Shown in pieces: positions 39,136-51,989 of a stretch of DNA of 64,000 bases (positions are counted from its first letter, which is position 1; each line of letters begins with the position of its first letter). A program made the position numbers and the translations under genes. The notes under the pieces are model-generated. The model saw nothing but the letters and a program-made list of their open reading frames with translations, was not told where the DNA came from and did not search any database. Source of the stretch: Candidula unifasciata (lineage: Eukaryota; Mollusca; Gastropoda; Stylommatophora; Geomitridae); assembly GCA_905116865.2 (NCBI GenBank), contig CAJHNH020007902.1, positions 254,376-318,375 on the forward strand, read 5' to 3'.

Positions 39136-39556
39136 TCGGTCTTTGTTTCTCATGGTGGTTGACCTGCCTGGCCATGAAAAGTACTCTGAGTTAATCCGGA
39201 AGACCGGCCTGCGACCTGACATAGTTCTCTACTCTGCGGAGAAACATCAGCTCATCCTGATTGAGCTGACCGTGCCGTATGAGTCGCGAATGGACAAAAG
39301 CCATATGTATAAGCTCGAGAAATACAATGACTTAGCAGCCGGTCTGAGGAGAGATGAAGCGTACACAGCACGAATCTTCGCCGTCGAGGTAGGCGCAAGA
39401 GGTCTCGTTTCCACTTCACTCTACAATGTGATTAAACAACTAGGCTTACGAGATAATGAACGCAAACGGACACTTAAACAACTGGGCGAGGTTGCTGAGA
39501 GGGCCTCGAGCTGGCTCTGGACACAATGGAACAATGTGGGGGACGGACCTCGGTGA
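39135..39556 (+). mobile_element. C-terminal fragment of a LINE with restriction-like endonuclease (R2/NeSL-like)
   Basis: The plus frame reads LPGHEKYSELIRKTGLRPDI, VLYSAEKHQLILIELTVPYE, SRMDKSHMYKLEKYNDLAAG. The arrangement R-PD-x13-E-L-T-V-P followed by a basic helix is the PD-(D/E)xK restriction-like endonuclease core found C-terminal to the reverse transcriptase in R2, CRE, NeSL and HERO LINEs (family knowledge). The catalytic Asp and Glu are kept and the frame is open for about 140 codons to a TGA after GPR. The reverse transcriptase is missing. I prefer a mobile-element origin over a host gene because no exon structure is visible. Confidence 0.62.
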
Positions 39557-40019
39557 GCTGGTGCGGGTGTCTAGTGGAAAAGAATGTCTTATCCCTTAAA
39601 GTCCATCGTGTCCGAATTGTCTGCCAGTGTCCCTCTGCCACCTGCTAACAAAGTCCAACATGTGTCCGATTAACTAATTGTAAGCTTGCCACTCGGTCGT
39701 TCGGGTATGCAGACTAATTTAATTATGCTACCGGGACGACTTCTTATCTCACAGTACCTTTTTGCAAAGTCACCAATTCGTCTTGTCCCTGTTCGATAAC
39801 ATCCGGTAATACGTGCAGCAGGAGAAACCAACCATGAGCTTTATGAACTCAGGTGGGCCTACTCTCTGAAAATGTATAGGAGCTCGTGGGCCGAAACATT
39901 TGTCGACGAGAGGTTTGTTCTACTGATGATTGGTAGACTCCTGCTGTACATGCTCCCCTGTGGAGTTTATTCTTATTCTCCCTCAGAGTTGATTATCTTC
40001 AAGGGCCTCAACTCTCGAC

Positions 40020-40300
40020 ATTCAAAACGCAAACAAAAGTTTTTAGTATTTTGTCCTAGTGACCTGCTCACCATCAAGCGCCACGGCAGACTTGGACAAA
40101 TAATAGCAGAAGGCATGGTACCAGGAAGGAGGGGTAGGGGCCGACCAACTCGAAGATGGGCACATGATATAAGTGACGTTTTGAGTATGAAAGTACATGA
40201 GGCGGGAGAGCTGGCGAGAGACCGAGTTTCTTTCAAGCAGACCGTGATGAGAGCGACGTTCTACAAAGGACTTGCTACACAATGATGATGATGGCCTTTT
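40020..40300 (+). mobile_element. LINE 3' end, GAT-tail family
   Basis: The plus frame ends KRHGRLGQIIAEGMVPGRRG, RGRPTRRWAHDISDVLSMKV, ELARDRVSFKQTVMRATFYK and the element ends at CACAATGATGATGATGG. It is the best preserved coding copy of this family here (137 codons open from 39872). Confidence 0.78.
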
Positions 40301-40329
40301 CACCTGTCACTTATCCAATGCCAGGATTT

Positions 40330-40540
40330 TTAACTGTGTTCGAGTTCGAGTTTTCGATAATTCCTTTAATTCATTCAACAAAAACCACATTAGAGATTCA
40401 GTCATTCTAATTTGGCTCATCTGGTCTTCACAGGCCCAAGTTAATGAATGTTTGTACTGAATTAGTAATTGTTTTAATCTTTCTTCATGTTTCTGTGTCA
40501 TGCAACAGTACAGATTTGTGGTTAGAGTTAAATTGTAAAA
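40330..40540 (-). mobile_element. LINE fragment
   Basis: The minus strand has IQYKHSLTWACEDQM and NELKELSKTRTRT, similar to the NFKHSLFDACEDKT segment of the 34.9-kb fragment in reverse orientation. Confidence 0.5.
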
Positions 40541-40654
40541 GTCACATAATAAATGCGGCGGGAAAAAACGGAAGAGAGAGAGACATCAACGAAGAATTAA
40601 GTATAATGGTATGCACAGTACGGGTAAACAATTTCTTAGAAACTTGGAGAATCG

Positions 40655-40950
40655 TCTGCATCGTCTTTGCGTTCACCGGCTGTAAACTCCGGCGGAAAGT
40701 TCTGGCTGTTCATCCACCTCTGGACTTTAGACTTGTTCCAGAACCTGAGTAATACCATGCACATCTGTTTTACAGATCTGACTTCTTTGTATGCAGACAG
40801 TTGTTTCTTTCAGGCAGATGCCATAGGACTTTGAAGGAAACCCCCAAAAAGTCGACACTTACGACAGGCTTATTGGGGAACTAGTGGGTCTATTCTTGTT
40901 TTCCCCCACAATGGAGGTCCTGAACCCACACGGAAAGTTTAGAGAACCAA
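40655..40950 (-). mobile_element. Family B element
   Basis: Minus strand from GTGTGGGTTCAGGACC to CGGCCGGTGAACGCAAAGAC; the tail has no long GAA run. The plus-strand motifs are TTCACCGGCTGTAAACTCCG and GACTTTAGACTTGTTCCAGA. Confidence 0.75.
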
Positions 40951-41200
40951 ATGGTTTGGTCATGTGGTCAGAATGGCACAACAACAGGCAGCAGCTAGAG
41001 CGTAGTACGAGGAGAACAGCTAGCTACAAGAAAAGAGGTCTACCAAGAAAGAGATGGGCAGTCAGAGTAAAAGGAACACACAGAAACGCAACATCAGCTA
41101 TAAAACTAGCAAACGACAGAAAACTACGTCTAACTCCTTTCTGCGAATCTTCACGACATAACCAGTGGGACACAAGAATAAAGAACAAGTAAAAGTTACA
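40950..41200 (+). mobile_element. LINE 3' fragment
   Basis: Reads TASYKKRGLPRKRWAVRVKG and RNATSAIKLANDRKLRLTPF, a GRPRKRW-type LINE C-terminus. The frame opens inside the adjoining family B copy. Confidence 0.5.
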
Positions 41201-41499
41201 AATTTTTGTGTTTGATCATTTCTTTTTCCTTCCATAAATTTCTAGGGCTATGGACACCCAATGGGCATTTTGTAATTTTATATTTTTTAATTTTTTTTTA
41301 AAGAAAAAGTGACCAGCTCTTTTTCAGGCTAGTGTATCTTATCGGGTTGTTGATGCAAAAGTAATATATTTGCAGAGAAGTCGGCATCACACAAGTCGCC
41401 TTTACTTCCCAGGACTTTACCTGGCAGCTATTTTATGCTATCTAGACCTGGAATCTTATTATAATATGAAAATGAACACGGAATCAGATACAAGATAAA

Positions 41500-42240
41500 T
41501 TAAATATACTTAATGCGAGATCACAGCAGCTTGGTCTGAAAATCCATAAAGGAAAGACAAAGATAATGATAATAAATCAGGCAAATAGTAATGTTGTTTC
41601 TCTTAATGGCACCCCACTGAAAGACGTGGAGTCGTACACCTATTTGGGCAGTAATGTATATAAAGATGGAGGAACTGATAGAGATATTAAAATAAGAATA
41701 CAAAAGGCAAGAGGGGCTTTCATATCACTAGGGAATTTGTGGAGGTCAAAAGAAATTAAAAGAAATACTAAACTAAAAATTTTTAATTCTAATGTCAAAT
41801 CAGTACTATTGTATGGGGCGGAAACATGGAGAACAACGAAGGCAATTACTAATAAATTACAGACATTCATTAACTGGTGCCTGCGCAGAATAGAGAGAAT
41901 AAAATGGTATGATAGAATAACTAATGTAGAACTTTGGGAGAGAACTAAACAGGCTCCAGTGGATCAGGAGGTGAGGAAAAGACGCTGGCGTTGGATATGG
42001 CACACACTGAGAAAACAGGAGAACAGCATAACTAGAATGTCTTTGCATTGGAACCCACAGGGGCATAGGAATAAAGGAAGGCCAAAAAACACATGGAGAA
42101 GAGAGCTGGAGAATGAGGTTAGAAAGATTGGGAGGACATGGGGAGAGCTCCATGCAATGGCGAAGGATAGAACGACTTGGCGTGAGTTGGTTGAGGGCCT
42201 ATGCTCCATTGGGGGATAAAAAGGCAGAAGAAGAAGAACA
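41500..42240 (+). mobile_element. LINE 3' end: RT C-terminal region with open frame and GAA tail
   Basis: An open frame of 217 codons (41566-42219) reads LKDVESYTYLGSNVYKDGGT, KLKIFNSNVKSVLLYGAETW, RRWRWIWHTLRKQENSITRM, GHRNKGRPKNTWRRELENEV and RTWRELVEGLCSIGG before TAA. This is the RT thumb/connection and C-terminus of a non-LTR retrotransposon. The element ends AAAAAGGCAGAAGAAGAAGAAC, giving a direct example of a GAA tail. The catalytic domain is missing. Other copies: 34685-35300 and 27345-27572. Confidence 0.87.
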
Positions 42241-42354
42241 TTGAAAAAACAAAAATCATGTCTATAGCAGGAAAACATCGAACAATCGACATTAGGATTA
42301 AATATCAAAGTTTCAAACAAGTTCAACTTTTAAAACAGGAGCATTGCATATGAT

Positions 42355-42440
42355 GGCCGAATAGCTTTGAGGTGTACTGGGCATGTAGGGCTAGATATAT
42401 ATTTTATAGACAAATTGGCACTTGATGGATGATGTGATCC
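42355..42440. mobile_element. SINE-D fragment
   Basis: Only GTACTGGGCATGTAGGGCTA, TATATTTTATAGACAAATTG and GATGTGATCCAAGC are recognisable. Confidence 0.45.
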
Positions 42441-42449
42441 AAGCAAATA

Positions 42450-43700
42450 CTGTCAAAGAAGATGTTTATGCGTTGTCAATGGGGGATATCATAGTTTATT
42501 AGTCTTCCAACACAATTACTGAGGGTGAGGGCTGAAAACAGCTCTCCATATCCTAAAAAACTGGTGTAGGGTGGGGGGTGGGGGGGGGGGGAGGGGCGCT
42601 CAATGGTTGTTTCGGTGCCTATGACCTGATATGGGTCAGTCCTTGCGAGGCTTCGAAAAGTGAAATATTTCGACATTTAAAACTACACTATGGTTTTGGA
42701 AAGGACAGTAATGGATAGTATGGTTCTGTGATGAATAGGCAGGGGTTGACCATCACCGTGCTGGACACGGGATAGCCATGACGTCATGGACATGAAAGTT
42801 AGCCACGCACACAATAATTAGTAGATGACAAATGGGTTTCTGGTGTGCCGTGATGAAAGCAATAAAAGTAACTGTTTGCTCATATCCCTGTGCCAGTAGT
42901 TGAGTCTTGAGTCAAGTGTTGATGCAAAGATATCAAACCGAACAAGAAGCAGAACCGGTCAGCTTCACAGTATCACAAACACAAACTGCAAGTGAACGTT
43001 GCTGTTAGAGAAACTTCATCGGCACATTGCATAAATTTACAATATCACAAGTACGAACAAGAATACTTGAAAACACTTAACTGACGTATCTCGGATTGAA
43101 ATCACATTTCTGTGTGGCAGTAGAATATTTTATACATGTGTGGTCACAGAAACTAGATATTGGCCAGAAAAGCAGCGAGCGACAAAAGCCTATATGATGA
43201 TGATAGTGGTGGTGGTGGAGGTAATTGTGGATGTGGTTACGGTGATAATGAAGAACACATAGAAACTTACTGAATTACAAATATTTCTTTTCGTTACCAC
43301 CCTGTGTCATTTCAGTACAATTCTCTCATGCGCTTTAACAAAACAGGCTGAGTACGTTTCTAAACGAAACAATACTGATTTATTGTCTTCTGTGTTATCT
43401 TTTTTTTTTTTTTTTGACTGTTCAGCACTGGTGTAGTTTGGATAATGCCGAACTCTCTAGAGACCAAGACGACACGACATCAATGAGTAATTTAATTATA
43501 TTGCGCTGTGGTCCCACTTTTATTTCGTTTCTTTCTGGTTCATTAGCGCCTGTGGGCTTCAACTTTTGATTGGTGATATCGGGAGCGGCAACCATGTCAT
43601 TAAACGTTTACCTGAACTGATACTATTTTCATTTCACACCGAGTCCGTATTGATACGCTGACCCGCCTCCTAGCCAGGTTGAACTAGCATACAATTTGTA
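42450..43700. other. No supported gene
   Basis: G-rich run at 42570-42596. A LINE-like remnant (GGCAGGGGTTGACCATCACC) lies near 42740. A T-run at 43400-43416. No coding region with family features. Confidence 0.35.
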
Positions 43701-43711
43701 ACAGAAAAAAA

Positions 43712-44420
43712 TTGAGCGCTGACTTGTGTATAAAAAATGTAATATGTATATACCTAATATACGGCTGCAAATCATGGACAATTAATAAGCAAGCTCAACA
43801 ATATCTTGAGGCCTCAGAGATGTGGTTTTACGGAAGAATCTTTAGCATTCTTTTGACAGCTAAGAAGAGTAACACAGAGGTGCTCGAAGACAACTTATCA
43901 CAAATATCAGAAAGAGACAGTCATCATTTTTTCTTTAAAGTATCCAGAAGCCATGAGTTGTAAACCCCTTAGGCTCGGTATTATGGATATCGCAACCTTT
44001 CGGCCTTGATTCCATGATAGATACCCTAAATCTGGGAGAAATGTGGCTTGTCTGCCTACCCCGGGCGTGAACCGGGACCACAAGGAGTTTGTCACCCGGT
44101 CACCGCGCAATCTGGTTTAGTCAACTACGCTAGCGAGCCGGCTCATCATATTTTTTTTTAGGTGGGGCAGGGGGGGGGGGTGGGGGTCATGTCATGAGAA
44201 GAGGGCAAATGGAACATCATGTTGTGACAACTGGAAAGATGTGTGGGAAGAGAGACAGAGGAAGACAGCGAGAAAATTCTTGACAACCTTTTGTCATGGC
44301 ATGGAAGCGGGGGGGGGGGGGGGGGTGTCCACACACGAACTGAAACACGCAGTTGTGGAGTGTGGAAAGGCATGATCGCCCACATCAAGGCACTTAATGA
44401 TTCTGATATACCTGATGCAA
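43712..44420 (+). mobile_element. LINE 3' end split by SINE-F
   Basis: The left part reads YGCKSWTINKQAQQYLEASE, MWFYGRIFSILLTAKKSNTE. The right part (44185-44420) continues with HEKRANGT, MCGKRDRGRQREKILDNLLS-type sequence and MIAHIK. SINE-F (43936-44140) separates them, flanked by similar TCATCATTTTTT / TCATCATATTTTTT sequences that look like a target duplication. Confidence 0.75.
43936..44140 (-). mobile_element. SINE-F copy, near full length
   Basis: On the minus strand: GCCGGCTCGCTAGCGTAGTT (the A box TAGCGTAGTTGG is perfect to consensus) then CGGTCCCGGTTCACGCCCGG region as B box, AGGCCGAAAGGTTGCGATATC body and CTCATGGCTTCTGGATAC end. Confidence 0.82.
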
Positions 44421-44597
44421 CACTGGCGTTAAAAAAAATTTGTTCAAGTATCTTTTATTTTGCTTTATTTTATCCATGAAAGTCGTAACTTGCATAGTTC
44501 TTGGAGACTGATCTAACCAAGCAGCCTTACATTCTCAAGCTCACATCTGTAAAAGTGGATTATAAAGGCAATAATGACAGTACCCATTCGAGTGCCT

Positions 44598-44812
44598 GAC
44601 TGACTTTCTACCCCACCAGGACATCACACAAGCGATAAACACCCGATGACACAAAGTGCCACCATGCGGATGAGGATCGCCGTGGAGAGGTCCCAGAAAC
44701 TGCGTTCAGACAATTGGCCATATTTATGGCCTGCCTATATTGCGGCCCCTGGCAAAAGCCAGGGTGGGGCTTCAAATAACAAACAATTTCGTCCTGAAAA
44801 GGACGAAACTGT
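44598..44812 (+). mobile_element. Family C repeat, near full length
   Basis: GACTTTCTACCCCACCAGGA to CAAACAATTTCGTCCTG. Confidence 0.8.
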
Positions 44813-45134
44813 GTATATGATATACCGAGGGCCTATTGATCTATATAAATTTAAGGCTACCATCATACGAGTTTATAGGGTGTCTGTTTAATGACTGCAG
44901 ATGTTTTTTTTTTTTTTTTATAAATGTTTTGCGCATCGTACTTAAATGTCTGTATTACGTTATTTTTCAAGCGCCCTGTAACCGTTATTTTAGAATATCA
45001 CTGCTATATATCGATGTTTGCTTTAATTGTGTTATCTATTGGAGAAGAAAAAAATAATATCTTTGGTTACCACCCTTAACGGTGGCAGCTATCCGAATGT
45101 CGTTGTTCAACATTTTATGATTTCACTTCCTGAC

Positions 45135-45355
45135 ACGGGCTTCGTCCGTGGCGTAGGCGTTGCGAGTCTGACTCGTAATTCTAACGTACCGCGATCGAAA
45201 CCCACTGCTGGCTGCGAAGATTTTTTAATTATCATTTGGGGCGTCGCAGGTCGACCCAGCCTAAAATGGGTACCAGGGTGTATGTCCTGGGGAAGTAAAG
45301 ACTGACCATATTCACCTATGCCTAAAGGCGTGAAAAATGATCTTTGCGTTACTTA
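45135..45355 (+). mobile_element. SINE-D copy, full head
   Basis: GTCCGTGGCGTAGGCGTTGC (A-box region), CGATCGAAACCC (B-box region), GGGTACCAGGGTGTATGTCC, CTAAAGGCGTGAAAAATG. The middle part (GCCGGCGTAATG...ACCAATCGG) is deleted. Confidence 0.78.
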
Positions 45356-45359
45356 CTTC

Positions 45360-45840
45360 CTGATACGTAAGTGTCTCATACCAGTACTGATAGCAATTTA
45401 AACAGTAAAATCGATTGTGAATGGAGCTGTATTTTGAAAATAGTGCCCAAAATAAGGCACACGATATATTAGCAGTACATGTTGCATTACACTATAGCAT
45501 TACAGCCGGTGACTACAAAAATTAGGAACTTCAATAGTTTAATAAAACACAGCCCCTCTTTATTATGAACTCGTTTAAGAAGAACACCCTGGTAACATCA
45601 ACAACATGTTGGTCCCTTAATTGATCCATTATTATTATTTTTATCATTATCATCATTATCATCAATATCATCATTAGTCCCAAGTTAAAACGAATTTTTA
45701 TAACATGAATATAACTTTGGAATTTGTATTAACGCGGTTTTGCTGTATATGTCTGGTCTGACGAGCCTCTGATGTGAAAACATTCATTGCCTTTGTTACT
45801 TACATGACAAAAAAATGAGGAGGGAGGGGGAAGGGTTTAA
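45360..45840. other. No supported gene
   Basis: AT-rich with ATTATC/ATCATT words at 45630-45680. Nothing else recognised. Confidence 0.35.
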
Positions 45841-45844
45841 AGCC

Positions 45845-45934
45845 ATACGAGTAGAAAAGAGATGTATATCGATACAAGTGGGACAAACCAAGAAAGTGAC
45901 CAACAGCAGTATGAGAGAGTGTACAACTTGCGCA

Positions 45935-45995
<61 letters not shown>

Positions 45996-46340
45996 GTGAA
46001 GATAAATTGCAGCCAACTTTAACTGTGAAAGCGGCTCTTGAATGTCTGACTGAATGATTTTTTGCTTGACTGAATGTTTGATTAATTGAATGAGCGTTTG
46101 ATTGTTTTATTATTTGTTAGTTTGATTAATTAATTAATTAATTACGTGTTTGATCGTGTGTGTTTTTTTTTTAATTGATTGATTGTTTGTTTGTTAAAAT
46201 TATTATTTCATCTTTGTTTTATTTCTTTGACTGGTTAATTGTTTTATTGTTTGACTGATTGACAGAATAATTTTTTTGACTCATTGATTGATTGGTTAAT
46301 CGTTTGTTTGTTTGATTGATTGAGTGTTTGATAGAAAAAA
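45845..46340 (+). mobile_element. LINE 3' remnant with internal (GA)n and a decayed TTGA/ATTG tail
   Basis: Reads TKKVTNSSMRECTTCARRER, matching the C-terminus of the ATTG-tail LINE family; a GA run at 45939-45991 interrupts the reading. After LQPTLTVKAALECLTE the sequence becomes TTGATTGA/TTAATTAA-rich for 300 bp. Confidence 0.5.
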
Positions 46341-46409
46341 AATTGCGACAGCGAAATGGCTAGCAGGTTTGCAGTGTAGCTATGTATACATAATTCCATT
46401 AGTTATAAT

Positions 46410-47150
46410 AATTCAGGTATAAACGAGTGGCTGGGCGAGTGATTGGGCATTTATTCGCTCTTGCGAGGGACTTAGGTTCGAACCTAGGTAAAGGATGTTG
46501 ATTTTGTTGTAGTTGTTGTTGTAGTTGTTGTTCTGTCGGAGTAACAATAAAAATCAGAACCACGTGGTTAGGCGCCGTTGTACTAGCCATCAGACCTTAA
46601 ATCTTTAGGTTCACACCCCCCCCCCCCTTCCTTCATTAAAGCATGCTAAAACAAACACTTAAAACAGGCAGACTGCTAGAATATACTTCTCCAGAAGAAG
46701 ATAAAAAAGGGAACAAAACTGTCATCTATTTCTTTCTACGTTGACATCTAAAATCTGACATTTAAACTCGGCGTGACAGCTCCACGAAACAAAACATTCG
46801 ACGATGCATTTGAATGGTGGTCGAACTTTCTGGAAGAGTTGCGATGCCACTACAGCTATGGTAACGATCGATACATCAATTAATCTTCATCATCAACCCA
46901 TTGGTGATTTTGTACTGTAGTCATCTGGGTTGGCGCAAACACGCTCTTCGGCAACAGAAGAGCAAATACAGACATATTCATTTGCTAAATACCGAAACCA
47001 AGAGCTGTTACAGCGCTGGTCTCACGTACAGAAGACCAGGGTTCGATCACCCCAGAGGTCTTAGTTGCTAGTGAATGCATTTAACAATTTCATGATTCTC
47101 GAGTACTAGGGTTCGATTCCGCGAAAGACGGTTTGTTAAAAACACAACAG
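46410..47150. other. tRNA-like repeat remnants
   Basis: B-box-like sites in GTTCGAACCTAGG (46473), GTTCGATCACCCC (47041) and GTTCGATTCCGCG (47110), the last with a relative at 49880-49930 on the other strand. I found no intact tRNA fold. Probably old SINE heads. Confidence 0.4.
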
Positions 47151-47830
47151 TTCTCGTGGTTTTTTGGTTTGCAGTACGAGAATCGCATCAAGGAAGAAAC
47201 TGGAGCCCAACCAGGTAATCTTCCCAAAGATAACAATGGGCACCGTGCAGACAACTTTCACTGTAAAGACGGCACGTAATTTTAATGCAGTTTGTAAAAC
47301 AACCCGGTACTCACTAATTAAGGACTACACACACACGTCGTCCATTCCCTCAGCTGAGTTTGTGTTGTATTTAATATTCCGCTCATTAAGACTTCGGTCA
47401 AAACATTTAGCTGCACATAGGTAGATCGGTATACGTTCGCTCTGGTATACGTTCAACGGTATACGTACTGTTTAGACACGAAAACTGTTGCAGAATATAC
47501 GACCTTTGAGCGAGAAACATTCGAGACTCAAAATTAGTCAAGATACTGCACGCTATCATTGTTTTATCTCACTCGAGACAAAACCCCAGATAGATGTCAT
47601 TGTCTGCAGAGAAGTCCCCCCATCCCCTCCACACCCACACACACACCTCCAATCCAAGTCCATAATCCCAAACAAGCCGTAATAAAATTTTCTGGAATTA
47701 ACCAGATCCGGGGGGGAAAAGAATAATCAAAGTTTTCTTGGCAGATTTTAGTAAAAGTCAGACTTAAGGAACCTCAACCAGATTCTTAAGCGAAAGGAGG
47801 CATACACATTAAAGAAAGACAAGCAAAAAA
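47150..47830. other. No supported gene
   Basis: Open frames of 64-86 codons lack family features. Nothing recognised beyond a CACACA stretch at 47625-47645. Confidence 0.35.
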
Positions 47831-47833
47831 AAT

Positions 47834-48628
<795 letters not shown>

Positions 48629-48649
48629 CTAATTTTCTGATAATTTATC

Positions 48650-49223
48650 TCAAACCTAATGGACTCGGTCGTTTACAAAAGGTCTAACTGCTCTGTCAGA
48701 AATATCTTAAATGTGGGAAGAAACTAGGAAGAAGACAATCTTTATTCTTTGATCACATCATGAAAAGAACAAAACTGGACTACATCGTGACAGTGAAAAA
48801 GTTGAAGGCGAAAAGAGGCAGGGGGTGACAGAGAGAGAAGATGCGGGACAATTTGACGTGACGGCATGAATGATTATGTGTTAGAGTTGTGACAACAGAG
48901 ATGAAATGCCCTAGACGAGCTGCAGAAGTTTCAATGACAGACAGAATACGAAATCACAAATCGGATGAATGTTAGGAATAAAACCAGTCGTGCAGGTCAT
49001 CAAAGAACAACAAATGAAGTGGTTTGGACACCTGAAAAGAATGCCTTGGTATAATCTACCTCAGCGAGCCACACTGAAACGTTACAACGGGTATAGAGCG
49101 AGTGGACGACCTCGGAAATATGGAGTGATGGCATACACAACAGCCTTACAGCGTTCATTAACGGACGTTAAATTCCACACCCCCACCCCCCTTACCAACG
49201 ACACTTCACTGAGGTACAAAGTT
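48650..49223 (+). mobile_element. LINE 3' end abutting a GAA array
   Basis: Frames give EEQQMKWFGHLKRMPWYNLP and GYRASGRPRKYGVMAYTTAL. KWFGHLKRM is the LINE C-terminal motif. The fragment ends at GTACAAAGTTGAAGAAAAG and continues as the GAA array. Confidence 0.72.
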
Positions 49224-49390
49224 GAAGAAAAGAAGAAGAAGAAGAAGAAGAAGAAGAAGAAGAAGAAGAAGAAGAAGAAGAAGAAGAAGAAGAAGAAGAA
49301 GAAGAAGAAGAAGAAGAAGAAGAAGAAGAAGAAGAAGAAGAAGAAGAAGAAGAAGAAGAAGAAGAAGAAGAAGAAGAAGAAGAAGAAGAA
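49224..49390. repeat. (GAA)n array at a LINE 3' end
   Basis: About 165 bp, essentially pure. Follows the LINE fragment directly. Confidence 0.97.
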
Positions 49391-49467
49391 GGGGAGAAAC
49401 GTGTCTTATGAGATAAGCAATTCTCCCTGTGTGTGTTTCGGTGTTTTTTGTTTTTTGTTTTTTTAAG

Positions 49468-49715
49468 AACAAAGAACAGACCTACTGCCTAAGAAGCGTG
49501 TCGTAGAAGGCAGCAAATTAGGAATGTTTCCTTCAAAGTCGGAATGCATTCCTCTAAGAGGCAAGGAATCGACGGTCTGCAGACAACGAAGCCAAATCTG
49601 CAAAATAGATGTGCACTCAAAGCTCAGGTCCTGCATCAAAACTAGAGTTGAGGAATGGACGAACAACCAGAACTTCCGATGGAGAAAAAAACGGCTAAAC
49701 GTTAAGAAGAAGATA
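49468..49715 (+). mobile_element. Family B element, diverged
   Basis: CAGACCTACTGCCTAAGAAG, GTGTCGTAGAAGGCAGCAAA, GAGGCAAGGAATCGACGGTC and GAATGGACGAACAACCAGAA, ending at AACGTTAAGAAGAAG. Confidence 0.75.
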
Positions 49716-50021
49716 ACAGAACACAGATAATCAGTCATTAAAAATAATGGTGTACCGTCTCCCCAACGATGGTTGGCTACAGTTGCTACCTGTTGTCTTT
49801 GGGTACAATTACATAGCGAAGCCCTAGTGTTTTCCATGGTGCGATTCTCGTACTACCTTTCAAAAACCATAAAAAGAATTTTTTTTAAAAATAAAACATT
49901 TACCGCGGAAATCGAACCCTATTAATCGGGGATCATACAGTAGTTAAACACATTCACAATTCTTTAAGCCACCGTACATGTGAAAACAATGAAGGACACA
50001 GAATTGCAGGAAACACAGTAA

Positions 50022-50026
<5 letters not shown>

Positions 50027-50081
<55 letters not shown>

Positions 50082-50238
50082 AGAGTGAGAGAGAGAGTGA
50101 GAGAGTGAGAGAGAGTGAGAGAGTGAGAGAGAGAGAGAGTGAGAAGGTGAGAGAGAGTGAGAGAGTGAGAGAGAGTGAGAGAGAGAGTGAGAGAGAGAAT
50201 AAGAGAGAGAGAGTGAGAGAGAGAGAGAGAGAGAGAAG
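50027..50238. repeat. (GA)n microsatellite with GAGT interruptions
   Basis: GAGAGA tracts divided by GTGAGAGAGA words. Confidence 0.95.
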
Positions 50239-50478
50239 CGGAGAGATCATAACATTAAATAACTTGTTTGATACGGCCAGGAACGCGGGGACACACACTC
50301 AGACACATAGGCAGACAGACAGAGAATGGTGGAGATACTAACGTATGAAAAGGGAGAAACGTAGAAAAATCGTAATAAAGCAAAGAAGCAATATGAAACC
50401 TATTTTTTTTTAAACAAAATATATGCATAGACAAATATTAAAGGAAAGAAATAAAAAAGGACTATTATTTAAAAAAAA

Positions 50479-50690
<212 letters not shown>

Positions 50691-50798
50691 ACAACAAAGT
50701 TTAAATGTTTAAAAGTAATGAAACAAATTTCAAGAAATCTATTTTAAAAAAAAATACATGTATAAGAACAAATTGAGGAACTGAAAAAAAAATAAAAA

Positions 50799-51166
<368 letters not shown>

Positions 51167-51169
51167 TTC

Positions 51170-51960
51170 ACTTGTAACGGAATTTTTCAACAACAAAAAA
51201 TCTGACAAAGAGGAAAAAAACATAATGAGAAGTAACAGATTAGATTGATGATAGAAACAAAATGTGTCAACATGAAATACTAGTAATATCCATATAAATC
51301 TTCCGTGTTAGGACTTACTAAAGAACCTACCTACGAGTGTGTTACTAAATCATAAATATTAAATCTCCAGTAGTTTATATAACAAATGTTGTGTATACTC
51401 CAGGAATAATTCCGTCATCTGCGTTCATGTGACAGCAAAGAGTACTGACAAGATAGCGCGTTTAACCGTATTGCGACAGGTCGTTGTGAATTCAATGGAC
51501 CATTTAGAAACGCAGTTTAAGTTTAGAGCATATCGCGCCGCTGTTAACTAGGAGCCCCTGGCAATGACGTGATGTGTCTCAGCCAGGGCTGCCGAAGTTG
51601 GTACTTTTATACAAAGTGGGTAACATTTGACCATCACTGAGCCAAACTGCACTTTTGATTATACCACACACGATGCTTTAGTGCATGTTAGTTTATTCTC
51701 TGTTCAGCAATATTAGGATTTATAAATTTCCTCTTATTTAAAGGCTTGAGCAGTAAATGCACTTTCTTCATTGCCACCCGAAGATGGTATCAAGCACCTA
51801 GCATGCACTCCGTAGCGCCGGAGATGATTCTTTTTATTATTAAGTACAAAATCCATAGAAAATATATTTTTTTAATGATTATACACAGTCAAACAGTTAC
51901 TACTATCATCGGAATAGAACTTCTCAATTGCTGCTGAATATGGGGATAGAGTGCTTATGG
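51170..51960. other. No supported gene
   Basis: AT-rich sequence without recognised repeats or coding features. Confidence 0.35.
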
Positions 51961-51989
51961 GAGTGTGATCTCGATTCATAATTCGACAT

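Noticed and set aside
46410..47130. Functional tRNA genes
   Set aside because: B-box-like sites are present but I could not form acceptor and anticodon stems; they look like decayed SINE heads.
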